From assembly GCA_013287965.1 (NCBI GenBank), contig JABDCU010000005.1, forward strand, positions 33,848 through 81,348: DNA of 47,501 bases, written 5' to 3'. The first letter of the stretch is position 1. Each line of letters begins with the position of its first letter. The notes beneath the pieces are model-generated. The model saw only the letters and a program-made list of their open reading frames with translations. It searched no databases and had not been told where the DNA came from. Source of the DNA: Candidatus Omnitrophota bacterium (GTDB taxonomy: Bacteria > Omnitrophota > Gorgyraeia > Zapsychrales > Fredricksoniimonadaceae). Of this stretch, positions 1 through 8,160 are shown one piece after another. Both the position numbers and the translations under genes were made by a program.

Positions 1-458
1 CCCGGCATATAACGAGGGCGATAATTAACAGTCCGGGAGCCTTTATCAAGCATCTGTCCTTGCGCATCTATGTGTTTTATTATACCCGCGGCACTGGTAC
101 AATCCGGATTATCTCCAAAAAGCTTCACCATCTTTTCTACATAATCATTGGCCATCAGGTCATCATCAGATTGATAAAATACATAATCCCCGGTTGCCAC
201 TTTCAACGCGGCATTAAGACAAACCCTGTTGAGAACCTGGGTACCATTGGCCCAAAATTGGTTCTCTTTAAAATGGACAATTTTAACACGATTGTCCGCA
301 GTTTGCACGTTTATCAAATAATCCGTGATCTCCGGTGTTGCCCCGTTATTAACAACAATGATCTCTAAATCTTTATACGTTTGCCCCTGCATTGCCCCTA
401 AAGACTGCCGGGTATAATCAAGACGCTTATAGGCAATGGTTATGATGGTAAACAACAA
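1..458 (-). CDS. Glycosyltransferase family 2, N-terminal part (truncated by left window edge)
   Basis: Manual minus-strand translation from a TTG near 458: LLFTIITIAYKRLDYTRQSLGAMQGQTYKDLEIIVVNNGATPEI...YQSDDDLMANDYVEKMVKLFGDNPDCTSAAG...; open to edge; paralogous to the 466..1497 product. Not in the ORF track. Confidence 0.85.
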   Translation of the reverse strand, partial: MLFTIITIAYKRLDYTRQSLGAMQGQTYKDLEIIVVNNGATPEITDYLINVQTADNRVKIVHFKENQFWANGTQVLNRVCLNAALKVATGDYVFYQSDDDLMANDYVEKMVKLFGDNPDCTSAAGIIKHIDAQGQMLDKGSRTVNYRPRYMP

Positions 459-465
459 AAATCCC

Positions 466-1497
466 CTATTTTAGTACCCTGTTTTTAACAAGCTGAAGTT
501 TCGGTCTCAAATACCACCACAATTGTCTTCTTTCAGTCCAAAGGAGCATTGGCAATTTACGCCAAAAATAAAAACTACTTCTCGCATCCTTCAATATCTT
601 CAAGCAAGCCTTGAAACGAAAAAAATATAAATTAACCACGAACCAACTGGCTGCGGTCCCATAGATAGTTTCCCAAAGTCTTCGCATAACATATCGGGCG
701 ATGCCGTTCCCAAAAACCTGCCAGCGTTCTTCGATCTGCCAATCCTTGATCAACTCAACAGTTTCCCGCAACCCTATCCAACCTGTCAGCGTTGTAAATT
801 TATTTGTTTGGTCCTTATGGCGCCTCCAATAAAGGATAGCCGCTTCATCAAAACCAGTAGTACCAAAAGGGACTACCCCATACAATTGGCTGAATTCCAT
901 GGACTCATGATATCCCCCTGCCTTGACTAAATCCTCTCTCTTAAAAGTAAAAACAGTCCCTGGCGCGCTGAACATGACTTCATTCCCATATTCACCTTTA
1001 CAGAGCGTATTGAGCACCAATAGATGGCCCGGCATATAACGAGGGCGATAATTAACAGTCCGGGAGCCTTTATCAAGCATCTGTCCTTGCGCATCTATGT
1101 GTTTTATTATACCCGCGGCACTGGTACAATCCGGATTATCTCCAAAAAGCTTCACCATCTTTTCTACATAATCATTGGCCATCAGGTCATCATCAGATTG
1201 ATAAAATATATACTCCCCGGTTGCTTCTTTTAACGCGGCATTACAACAAACCCTAAGCATGATCTGATCACCATTATCCCAGAATTGATTCTCTTTAAAA
1301 TGGACGATTTTGACGCGATTATCCGAAGCTTTTACATTGATCAAATAATCTATGATTTCCGATGTTGCTCCGTTGTTAACGACAATGATCTCCAGATCCT
1401 TATATGTTTGGCTCCTCATTGCTTCTAAAGACTGCCGGGTATAATCAAGACGATTATAGGCAAGGGTTATGATGGTAAACAACGGTGGATTATTCAA
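466..1497 (-). CDS. Glycosyltransferase family 2
   Basis: FTIITLAYNRLDYTRQSLEAM...LEIIVVNNGA, YQSDDDL (GT-A fold, DxD-like motif); TTG start abutting the upstream stop. Confidence 0.9.
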   Translation of the reverse strand: MNNPPLFTIITLAYNRLDYTRQSLEAMRSQTYKDLEIIVVNNGATSEIIDYLINVKASDNRVKIVHFKENQFWDNGDQIMLRVCCNAALKEATGEYIFYQSDDDLMANDYVEKMVKLFGDNPDCTSAAGIIKHIDAQGQMLDKGSRTVNYRPRYMPGHLLVLNTLCKGEYGNEVMFSAPGTVFTFKREDLVKAGGYHESMEFSQLYGVVPFGTTGFDEAAILYWRRHKDQTNKFTTLTGWIGLRETVELIKDWQIEERWQVFGNGIARYVMRRLWETIYGTAASWFVVNLYFFRFKACLKILKDARSSFYFWRKLPMLLWTERRQLWWYLRPKLQLVKNRVLK

Positions 1498-2493
1498 TTA
1501 ACACCTGCTATCACAATCACTCACATAAATGATCTTGCTTCCCTGTGGTTCAAAACTAAAAGGGGTCTCTTTCAAGTCAGCGAGCGCTTTACGCACGCTG
1601 TTTTGTTTTTCTTCTTCGCAATAAAAAAGTAAAAAACCCCCGCCCCCGGCCCCTAAGAGTTTTCCGCCCACCGCTCCGGCCTTCAATGCCTTTTCGTAAT
1701 AACCATCGATCTCAACACTTGTGATCCCGCTAGCCAACTTTTTCTTAAGCCCCCATCCTTGATGCAGGGTCTCCCCAAACCCGTGGAGATCATCAGCCTG
1801 GAGTTTTTTTAAGAGCTGGCGTGAAAGGTCCACCATTTCGTCAAGATATCCCATGTTCTTGGGCGTATTTTGCCCCTGCTCTTTAAGGATTGAGGATGAT
1901 ATTCGCGTGGTGCCCGTATAAAACAAAAGGAGTTTCTTGTTCAGGTCTTTCTTTGTTTTCGACGGAAAAATAACAGGGTCCACAAACACACTCTCATCCG
2001 CGTTAAACTGGATATGCTGCAAGCCGCCGTACGCCGCGATGTACTGGTCCTGTTTCCCGATGGGGTTTTTCAGAATATTCAATTCGATCTCACAAGCTTC
2101 GCGCGCCAAACGGTCTGCTGATACGTGCCGTCCCTGATAGGCATAGAGCGCGTTAAGGACACCCACTGCCAGACTGCTTGATGATCCAAGCCCGATCCCC
2201 GCAGACCCCAAGGGGATGTCTCCCATATAAACTATTTCAATCCCTTTGGTAATGCCCACTAGCTTCAGGGCTTCACGGATAATGTTATGCTCAAGCTCTT
2301 CAATGGACTTGACCATTTCCGTTTTAGAATAACTTACGCGTATCAGATCATCAAATTTCTGGTTAACGGTGATATAAATGTATTTATCGATCGCCGTGGA
2401 CACAACAGCCCCCTGGCGGTGCCTGTAATAGTCCGGGATGTCTGATCCTCCCCCTGAAAAACTCATGCGAAGTGGTGTCCTTGAAATGATCAT
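1498..2493 (-). CDS. hddA: GHMP-family sugar kinase, D-glycero-D-manno-heptose 7-phosphate kinase (HddA)-like
   Basis: MIISRTPLRMSFSGGGSDIPDYY N-terminus and GSAGIGLGSSSSLAVGVLNAL GHMP ATP-binding motif. Confidence 0.8.
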   Translation of the reverse strand: MIISRTPLRMSFSGGGSDIPDYYRHRQGAVVSTAIDKYIYITVNQKFDDLIRVSYSKTEMVKSIEELEHNIIREALKLVGITKGIEIVYMGDIPLGSAGIGLGSSSSLAVGVLNALYAYQGRHVSADRLAREACEIELNILKNPIGKQDQYIAAYGGLQHIQFNADESVFVDPVIFPSKTKKDLNKKLLLFYTGTTRISSSILKEQGQNTPKNMGYLDEMVDLSRQLLKKLQADDLHGFGETLHQGWGLKKKLASGITSVEIDGYYEKALKAGAVGGKLLGAGGGGFLLFYCEEEKQNSVRKALADLKETPFSFEPQGSKIIYVSDCDSRC

Positions 2494-2558
2494 GCTTTTC
2501 CTTAACTATTTATGGAACTTTTGACATCAATTTACATGTATTTTTGGTGTTGCAAACA

Positions 2559-3455
2559 TCATTTTACATGTATTTCCGTTGTCTTAACATACCGACGCAA
2601 ACCTTCCTCAATATCAATTTTAGGGGACCAGCCAAGGGCATGGGTGGTCTTGGACATATCCGCCCAAAAATCTGCCGTCGGCTGGACTTGCGCCTCACGC
2701 AATCGCTTGGAGCAAAAAAGTTCGCGGCCCATGGCTCTCTCCAGATGTTCACAGACCTTCCACACCGGCACAGATCGGCCTGACCCAAGATTATAGATCC
2801 CCGTCGGCACATCCTTATGCACCATCAGCATAAGGGCTTCGGCAATATCATCCACATGGATAAAATCATTCGCATTGTGCGGTGTCTTGACCAACGGATG
2901 CTCATTTTTCTTTAAGGCATCTGCCATCATGGGTATAAGTGACCCTGCGCGCTGCCCAGGCCCATAGACATAGAATAAACGAAACCAGATGAACGAAACA
3001 TTATACTTTGATGCCAGCAATCTGCCAAGATTATAAAGAGCGTGTTTGGCCCAAACAAAATATGAATCCAATGTAATAGCTTCATTTTCATGGCAAGGGC
3101 CAAAGGTTTTGCCATATTCAAGGCAGCTTCCCGCCATCACGATCTTCCTGCACCCGCACTCTTCCACCAGGCAGCGCAAAAGCGCCGAACCATGCTGCAA
3201 ATTCTTTAGGGACATATTATAACCAAAATCAGGGATCCCTTCCCAGGCCAAATGCACGCAAACATCCGGTCGGATGACCTTTAACCTGTCAAGCAAACCG
3301 GCAGGCTCATTAAGGTCTGCTTCAATCACGGAAACATGGGCCGGTAATCCTGTCAGCGGCTTACGGCAAACCACAAAAACTTCATCGGCTGCACTGGTTT
3401 GAAGTAATAACCTTTGCCCGATAAATCCTGTTGCTCCGGTAATAAGGATTTTCAC
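2559..3455 (-). CDS. NAD-dependent epimerase/dehydratase (extended SDR)
   Basis: MKILITGATGFIGQRLL Rossmann motif; FYVYGPGQR; NDFIHVDDIAEA. Confidence 0.88.
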   Translation of the reverse strand: MKILITGATGFIGQRLLLQTSAADEVFVVCRKPLTGLPAHVSVIEADLNEPAGLLDRLKVIRPDVCVHLAWEGIPDFGYNMSLKNLQHGSALLRCLVEECGCRKIVMAGSCLEYGKTFGPCHENEAITLDSYFVWAKHALYNLGRLLASKYNVSFIWFRLFYVYGPGQRAGSLIPMMADALKKNEHPLVKTPHNANDFIHVDDIAEALMLMVHKDVPTGIYNLGSGRSVPVWKVCEHLERAMGRELFCSKRLREAQVQPTADFWADMSKTTHALGWSPKIDIEEGLRRYVKTTEIHVK

Positions 3456-3578
3456 AAAGCACCTTCAATTGATTAGACTTTACGATGATAACCTACAGTA
3501 ATCAAACATCTTAAGATCATTATTAATCAACTCAAGTACACATTCGTTTAAGAACTTATTGGATATAATAGGATGGAT

Positions 3579-3622
3579 TGTTCAATAATTGAACATTGTA
3601 ATATTATCCTTAAAAATGTCAA
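3579..3622 (-). promoter_or_regulatory. Predicted sigma70-type promoter (-35 TTGACA, 16 bp, -10 TACAAT) overlapped by 17-nt inverted repeat TGTTCA-ATTAT-TGAACA
   Basis: Minus strand: TTGACA 3622-3617, TACAAT 3600-3595, palindrome 3595-3579; upstream of SDR start 3455. Confidence 0.65.
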
Positions 3623-3645
3623 GAATTTACATGGAGCAGGAGGGA

Positions 3646-4542
3646 TTATTCATGGGCAGCCCCGGCATTTGATTCCAATTGGACAATGTCCTTGCATCCG
3701 ACGATGACCGAAGAAACCGCTGGATTTTTCAGGCACCAGGCCAATGCCCATTGGGCCATGTTCCGGCCGGACAGCAACTCCTCGTGACGGATTTTTTCGA
3801 CCTGCTCCAATAGCCGGTTGTTGAATTCGGCACCGTAAGCTGAGCGGGTGTCATTTTCGGGAAAAACTGCGCCCGGTCGGTAGTTCCCGCCTAAAAACCC
3901 CTTAGCCAGCGGAACCCGTGCCAAAACCCCCCATTGATGTGCCTGGCAAAAAGGAAAAACCTGTTCCTCCGCCTTTCTTTGAAGGCGGTTATAAACGGCT
4001 TGAACTACGCTAATGTTTGCTTTTGGCGCAGCGAAAAGCTGCTGAAGATCGTCCTTTAACATCAAATCAGCTGACAAGGACAACCCGAGAAACCTGATCT
4101 TCCCGGCGTGAACTTGGTCCTGCAACATGGCCCAAAGCTCTTCGTTCTGAAAAACTTCATTGCCACCGGAATGAAATTGGTAAAGGTCAATATGGTCCGT
4201 TTGCAACGCCCGCAGCGAACCCTCCAACTGCCGCCGGACCTGGTCTGCTGACCAGGCATCGGTTTTTTGCGTGGCCCCCTTATAGGCATGGCCAAATTTG
4301 GTGGCCACGATCCAATCCTCCCTGCAGTGTTTGATGCTTTTTCCGATCAGTGATTCCACGGCGTGGTCGCCGTAACACTCGGCTGTGTCAACGAAATTGA
4401 TACCCAACTCATGGGCGCGTTTAAGCATAAGCTTCACTTCAGCTTCCGAAAAATCTTTGGCCCATTCTCCCGAAAATTGATACGTGCCCAAACCAATAAC
4501 AGACACGTCAAGACCGGTTTTGCCCAAAGCTCGATATTTCAT
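3646..4542 (-). CDS. Aldo/keto reductase
   Basis: MKYRALGKTGLDVSVIGLGTYQF, NFVDTAECYGD, DLYQFHS motifs. Confidence 0.93.
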   Translation of the reverse strand: MKYRALGKTGLDVSVIGLGTYQFSGEWAKDFSEAEVKLMLKRAHELGINFVDTAECYGDHAVESLIGKSIKHCREDWIVATKFGHAYKGATQKTDAWSADQVRRQLEGSLRALQTDHIDLYQFHSGGNEVFQNEELWAMLQDQVHAGKIRFLGLSLSADLMLKDDLQQLFAAPKANISVVQAVYNRLQRKAEEQVFPFCQAHQWGVLARVPLAKGFLGGNYRPGAVFPENDTRSAYGAEFNNRLLEQVEKIRHEELLSGRNMAQWALAWCLKNPAVSSVIVGCKDIVQLESNAGAAHE

Positions 4543-4612
4543 GGATGCTTGATTTTTTTGATTTGATTTACTAAAGGCCAGAAGAAGCTATACGATTTCA
4601 CGCATCTGAAGA

Positions 4613-5623
4613 CTATTGAAGTACTTCCTTCTCTTGTCCGGCATAATACTTACCGGAAATCCGGCTTTGACCATATTTTCGACCTTCGATATTCGTCCAT
4701 ACTAAAGATTCTTCAACTTCATATAATTGATCACAGTTCTTGCACACATCGATCTCATCAAATGCTTCCCGCAAATGCACATCACGAAAATGTTCAAACT
4801 TTTCCCCATTGAGTATATCCAATAAAGATTCATCTTGGGTATGCCCCAAGACTGCCTTTGAATCCTGCCCCAAAACATACGGGCATGGCACGACAGCGCC
4901 TATCTTGCCGTCCAATCCTCCGGCACGAATTTCCATAATAGTCCCAAAAGGACGTCCACAAGTCCTGCGCTTGCGTCCCGGGAAATGTTTGTCTCTTTGG
5001 ACTTTTTCAAAATCATATTGTCCGCCCCAATTATGCGCCAGCCAAATTTCAGCTTGGACCCCTAAATAATTGATCCAGTTCTTTAAGTACATTTCTTTTT
5101 GATATTCAACATCATCAAATCCTTGAATGATATGATTCGTCTGCAATATGCTTGGATATTTTCTTTCTTTTAAAATAGCTAAATTAGCTTCCATATTAGA
5201 ACGGACTTTTTCAAACGCATCCACCGACATCCACTGTTTATAACTTTCCCTGTCCCATCCCTGGCAAGACACTTTAAAAACGCCTAATCCTGCCTGGCAT
5301 AAACGCTCAAAACGGTCGGGGGTCAACAGCACCCCGTTTGTATAGATCAAACTTTGAACATTGTGCTTTGTCAAATAAGCAATGGCTTGTTCCAGTTCTT
5401 TGTACAAAAGAGGCTCCCCGCTTCCGGCAACATTGGCAAATTTCAATCCTAAAGGAAGGGCTTGGTCGACGATCTTATAAAATTCTTCCAGGGGCATCTT
5501 TTTCTTGAATTCATCTTCCCGTCCCAAAGACTGGGGGCACATTTTACATTTTAAATTACAGCTTCCAATGGGCTCCCAATTAATTTGCGTGATTTCTTTT
5601 CTATAAATTTTAGACGGCATCAT
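4613..5623 (-). CDS. Radical SAM / SPASM-domain protein
   Basis: CNLKCKMC (CX3CX2C) near N-terminus; C-terminal Cys-rich region (CGRPFG, CPYV, CKNC). Confidence 0.9.
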   Translation of the reverse strand: MMPSKIYRKEITQINWEPIGSCNLKCKMCPQSLGREDEFKKKMPLEEFYKIVDQALPLGLKFANVAGSGEPLLYKELEQAIAYLTKHNVQSLIYTNGVLLTPDRFERLCQAGLGVFKVSCQGWDRESYKQWMSVDAFEKVRSNMEANLAILKERKYPSILQTNHIIQGFDDVEYQKEMYLKNWINYLGVQAEIWLAHNWGGQYDFEKVQRDKHFPGRKRRTCGRPFGTIMEIRAGGLDGKIGAVVPCPYVLGQDSKAVLGHTQDESLLDILNGEKFEHFRDVHLREAFDEIDVCKNCDQLYEVEESLVWTNIEGRKYGQSRISGKYYAGQEKEVLQ

Positions 5624-5666
5624 ATTTTAAAACCATTTAAATATACGTTGAAACACAAACCTATTT

Positions 5667-6014
5667 TTATTTCGTCTGCGCCCGTAAAGCATTTAAAGAC
5701 TTTGTGATCGCCGCCTGCTGTGCTGATAGTTTAGAGTCATTGGCTATCTGATTGGCAATCACTACTTGTAATGCCTGTTGGTCAAGGGCCTGTTGCTGCT
5801 TTGTTAGGGCTGTCTGGGCATCAATAGCGGCCTGTGCCGTTGCTTCTGCTTTTAACGTGGCTGCTGATGGGGTCGTATAAATTACTTTTGAATTTTTAGC
5901 ATCCGGGCAAGTCACATCCCCTGCCGCATTTGTCGTACAATTTGATTGGGCGAATGCTCCCGTACTCAAAACCAACAAACACACAGAAACAAATCCGATA
6001 ATATATTTTTTCAT
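5667..6014 (-). CDS. Small secreted Ala/Gln-rich protein, function unknown
   Basis: Signal peptide MKKYIIGFVSVCLLVLSTGAFAQ; helical AQ-rich C-terminal half. Confidence 0.7.
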   Translation of the reverse strand: MKKYIIGFVSVCLLVLSTGAFAQSNCTTNAAGDVTCPDAKNSKVIYTTPSAATLKAEATAQAAIDAQTALTKQQQALDQQALQVVIANQIANDSKLSAQQAAITKSLNALRAQTK

Positions 6015-6022
6015 AAATTTTC

Positions 6023-6727
6023 CTAATTCAGTTGGTATAAAGCCGCTGTTCCTGTCACTGTTCCCGCTGACGTTGAAAAAGTTATACTCGACAAGGAAGA
6101 AGCTCCCGTATATGTGCCCATAACATAATAAATTTCTTGGCCTCCATCATTGTATTGGGTGTTATAATTGACTAAAACAGTATCATTGTTTCCTGGCACA
6201 GTTTGGAATAGAATTTCTGCTTGCCCAAAAGTGCTTGAATTGGAAGAATTGGAAAACCAGAAAGAAGTTGTTGGGCCTGAAGCTTCACCGGCAGAAGCCC
6301 CACCTGAATTATAAAAAACTTTTGATTGATAATTTGTTCCTGAATCGCTGTTAAATATAAATGTACCGACAGCAGTTGACGTATTTTGTTCCCAAGTAAA
6401 AACTAATTTGTATCTATTCCCGGGGCTTAATCCACTGATCGTAAATGAAGAAGCCGCTGACGGAGTAGCCGTTGCGACAAGGGACAATGAATTTACATAC
6501 CCAAGGGCACGGACTGTTCCTTGGACGTCCAGCGCCTGGCCTGGATTCACAGAGCCGATGCCTACATTGCCCGCTACTTCTACTGTGCTAAATGGCGCGA
6601 CAGTGCTGATACCAACATACCCTGCAAAATGATTGACATCTGCATTGGCTTGGTGGGAAATAATTAAGGAGAATAATAAAAAAGCAATTAAACGGATGTG
6701 GAAGTCTTTGATGAATATAAATTTCAT
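6023..6727 (-). CDS. Secreted protein with tail-fibre/adhesin-like N-terminal repeat
   Basis: Signal peptide; VGISTVAPFSTVEVAGNVGIGSVNPGQALDVQGTVRALGYVNS; Ser/Thr/Gly-rich beta C-terminus; SD GAGAGAGG 5' of ATG. Confidence 0.75.
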   Translation of the reverse strand: MKFIFIKDFHIRLIAFLLFSLIISHQANADVNHFAGYVGISTVAPFSTVEVAGNVGIGSVNPGQALDVQGTVRALGYVNSLSLVATATPSAASSFTISGLSPGNRYKLVFTWEQNTSTAVGTFIFNSDSGTNYQSKVFYNSGGASAGEASGPTTSFWFSNSSNSSTFGQAEILFQTVPGNNDTVLVNYNTQYNDGGQEIYYVMGTYTGASSLSSITFSTSAGTVTGTAALYQLN

Positions 6728-6753
6728 ATATTCCTCTCTCTAAGATACTAAAT

Positions 6754-6790
6754 ATTCTAAGCACTGTCATAAAGAATGTCAAGAATTTAC
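6754..6790 (-). promoter_or_regulatory. Predicted promoter for secreted-protein pair
   Basis: Minus strand: TTGACA 6782-6777, 17-bp spacer, TAGAAT 6759-6754, then SD and ATG at 6727. Confidence 0.55.
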
Positions 6791-6946
6791 CCGGGCTTAC
6801 CTGGATACAATTAGTAATTTACCTAAAGTAAAAATCTTGACGCAGACAGGCGATAAATGTTCTTTTTATCCTGGCTGGCCACCCCTTCTTGATAACACAC
6901 TTGGACAACAGGGATCCCTCCTAACGCTTGCGCTGATAGTTTGGGG

Positions 6947-7150
6947 TCAGATCAGTGAAACCTGTAAAGGCTTCTGAGCAAGTTTACTGACATTCATAAT
7001 GGAAAAACCAAGTATGTGCCCCTTATCATCAACTTTTTCCATCACAGCATCATTCTTTGTTTGACGAAAAAAACCTGTTTTTTTCTCAAAAGAAACTTCC
7101 AAATAATCCCCCGCTTTGTCAAACCAAAGGTTAATTATTTTCTTAGCCAT
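6947..7150 (-). CDS. DUF2283-like small protein, possible antitoxin-type partner
   Basis: INLWFDKAGDYLEVSFEK...GHILGFSIMNVSKL pattern; overlaps upstream small ORF by 16 bp. Confidence 0.7.
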   Translation of the reverse strand: MAKKIINLWFDKAGDYLEVSFEKKTGFFRQTKNDAVMEKVDDKGHILGFSIMNVSKLAQKPLQVSLI

Positions 7151-7446
7151 ATGATTTCCCCTTTTTTAATCGAATCTGTTAAATAAGCTGTAAGGACAAA
7201 CGCCTCGTGTTCCACTGTTTTGACTACAACGCACAAATGTTTATTGCCTACTTTTGTTCCAATATAAAATCTATAATACAAATGAGCATCTTTATCGCTC
7301 AATGACTGGATAACTTGCTGAGGGTTAAGCAGAGTTTCCTGAATATACTTTACCATCCCCCTCATTTCAGGATGTTCGAGAATATGTTTTCGACGTTCCT
7401 CCGTTAAACGTACACTTTGACCGCAATAATCACGAAAGGTCTTCAT
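7135..7446 (-). CDS. Small protein resembling PBECR/DUF4258-type toxin-like partners of DUF2283 genes
   Basis: LTEERRKHILEHPEMRG...VIQSLSDKDAHLYYRFYIGTKVGNKHLCVVVKTVEHEAFVLTAYLTDSIKKGEIIW; coupled to DUF2283-like ORF. Confidence 0.55.
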   Translation of the reverse strand: MKTFRDYCGQSVRLTEERRKHILEHPEMRGMVKYIQETLLNPQQVIQSLSDKDAHLYYRFYIGTKVGNKHLCVVVKTVEHEAFVLTAYLTDSIKKGEIIWLRK

Positions 7447-7548
7447 CTATTAAAAGTTTATCATATTTTCGCAATTACGATAGCGTTTTCAATACTTACC
7501 ATATACAAACTCATTGAAACTTGTATTTGCAATTAGTAATTTATAAAG

Positions 7549-7580
7549 TGACTTTTTTAAATAGCCCTTTAAAAAAGTCA
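7549..7580 (-). terminator. Perfect 13-bp hairpin, putative terminator after the RfbC-like gene (possibly bidirectional)
   Basis: TGACTTTTTTAAA-TAGCCC-TTTAAAAAAGTCA, 16 bp past the stop at 7597. Confidence 0.5.
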
Positions 7581-7596
7581 TGCTTTGACCGGAGCT

Positions 7597-8160
7597 TCAA
7601 ACAGCGACCGCCCCTTCGCTGGCTAAAAAATCCTTTAATAAAGGTGCTGTTTTATCTTTATCAGATATGGTCGGCTTAGCCTTGAGCGGCCAGGTGATCC
7701 CTAAGGCAGGGTCATCCCATCGGATGGTCCGGGCAGCTTCAGGAACATAGATCGTGTCCATCTTGTATAAAAGAGAACAGCCATCGGTCAAAGTACACGT
7801 TCCCGTTGCCACCCCTTTGGGCACATACATCAGCCCAAAATCATCAAAGGCAAGTTCCCTACTGTCCCAACGGCCAAAGGTCGGCGACCCTTGGCGGATA
7901 TCCAGGATCGCCATGAATACCTTTCCCTGGACCACGCGGATCAATTTTGTCTCAGCATAAGGCTGTTGTTGAAAATGAAAACCCCGCACGGTATCCTTAT
8001 GGGCGGCAAAAGAATGACTTTCCTGTATCCATTCGGTCACAAGGCCGTGCTTGGCAAGAATATCACGGTCATAGGTGCGGACAAAAAATCCGCGATGGTC
8101 CCGGAATGGTGCCAGCTTTATCCAAAACGCCCCGGCAATTTTAAGAGGAATTATTTCCAT
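7597..8160 (-). CDS. rfbC: dTDP-4-dehydrorhamnose 3,5-epimerase family protein
   Basis: FRDHRGFFVRTYD, QESHSFAAHKDTVRGFHFQ, VVQGKVFMAILDIR, YVPKGVATG. Confidence 0.9.
   Translation of the reverse strand: MEIIPLKIAGAFWIKLAPFRDHRGFFVRTYDRDILAKHGLVTEWIQESHSFAAHKDTVRGFHFQQQPYAETKLIRVVQGKVFMAILDIRQGSPTFGRWDSRELAFDDFGLMYVPKGVATGTCTLTDGCSLLYKMDTIYVPEAARTIRWDDPALGITWPLKAKPTISDKDKTAPLLKDFLASEGAVAV

Noticed and set aside
60-1233. Plus-strand ORFs 60..368 and 1024..1233 with near-identical peptides
   Set aside because: Antisense to the GT2 genes; they look alike only because the GT2 copies share the 181-bp tract
3456-3578. Possible attenuator/leader peptide (a ~15-codon ORF in the SDR leader) or JUMPstart/ops element
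   Set aside because: No GGCGGTAG ops core and no clear competing hairpins visible; short ORF is not significant
4790-4800. TGTTCA half-site in the radical SAM gene (and similar half-sites elsewhere, e.g. near 12357)
   Set aside because: No matching TGAACA at the required spacing; coding sequence
6925-6946. gctgatagtttggggtca resembling part of the 5667..6014 gene (gctgatagtttagagtca near 5721)
   Set aside because: Short (~18 nt) with mismatches; not enough to call a pseudogene fragment or duplication
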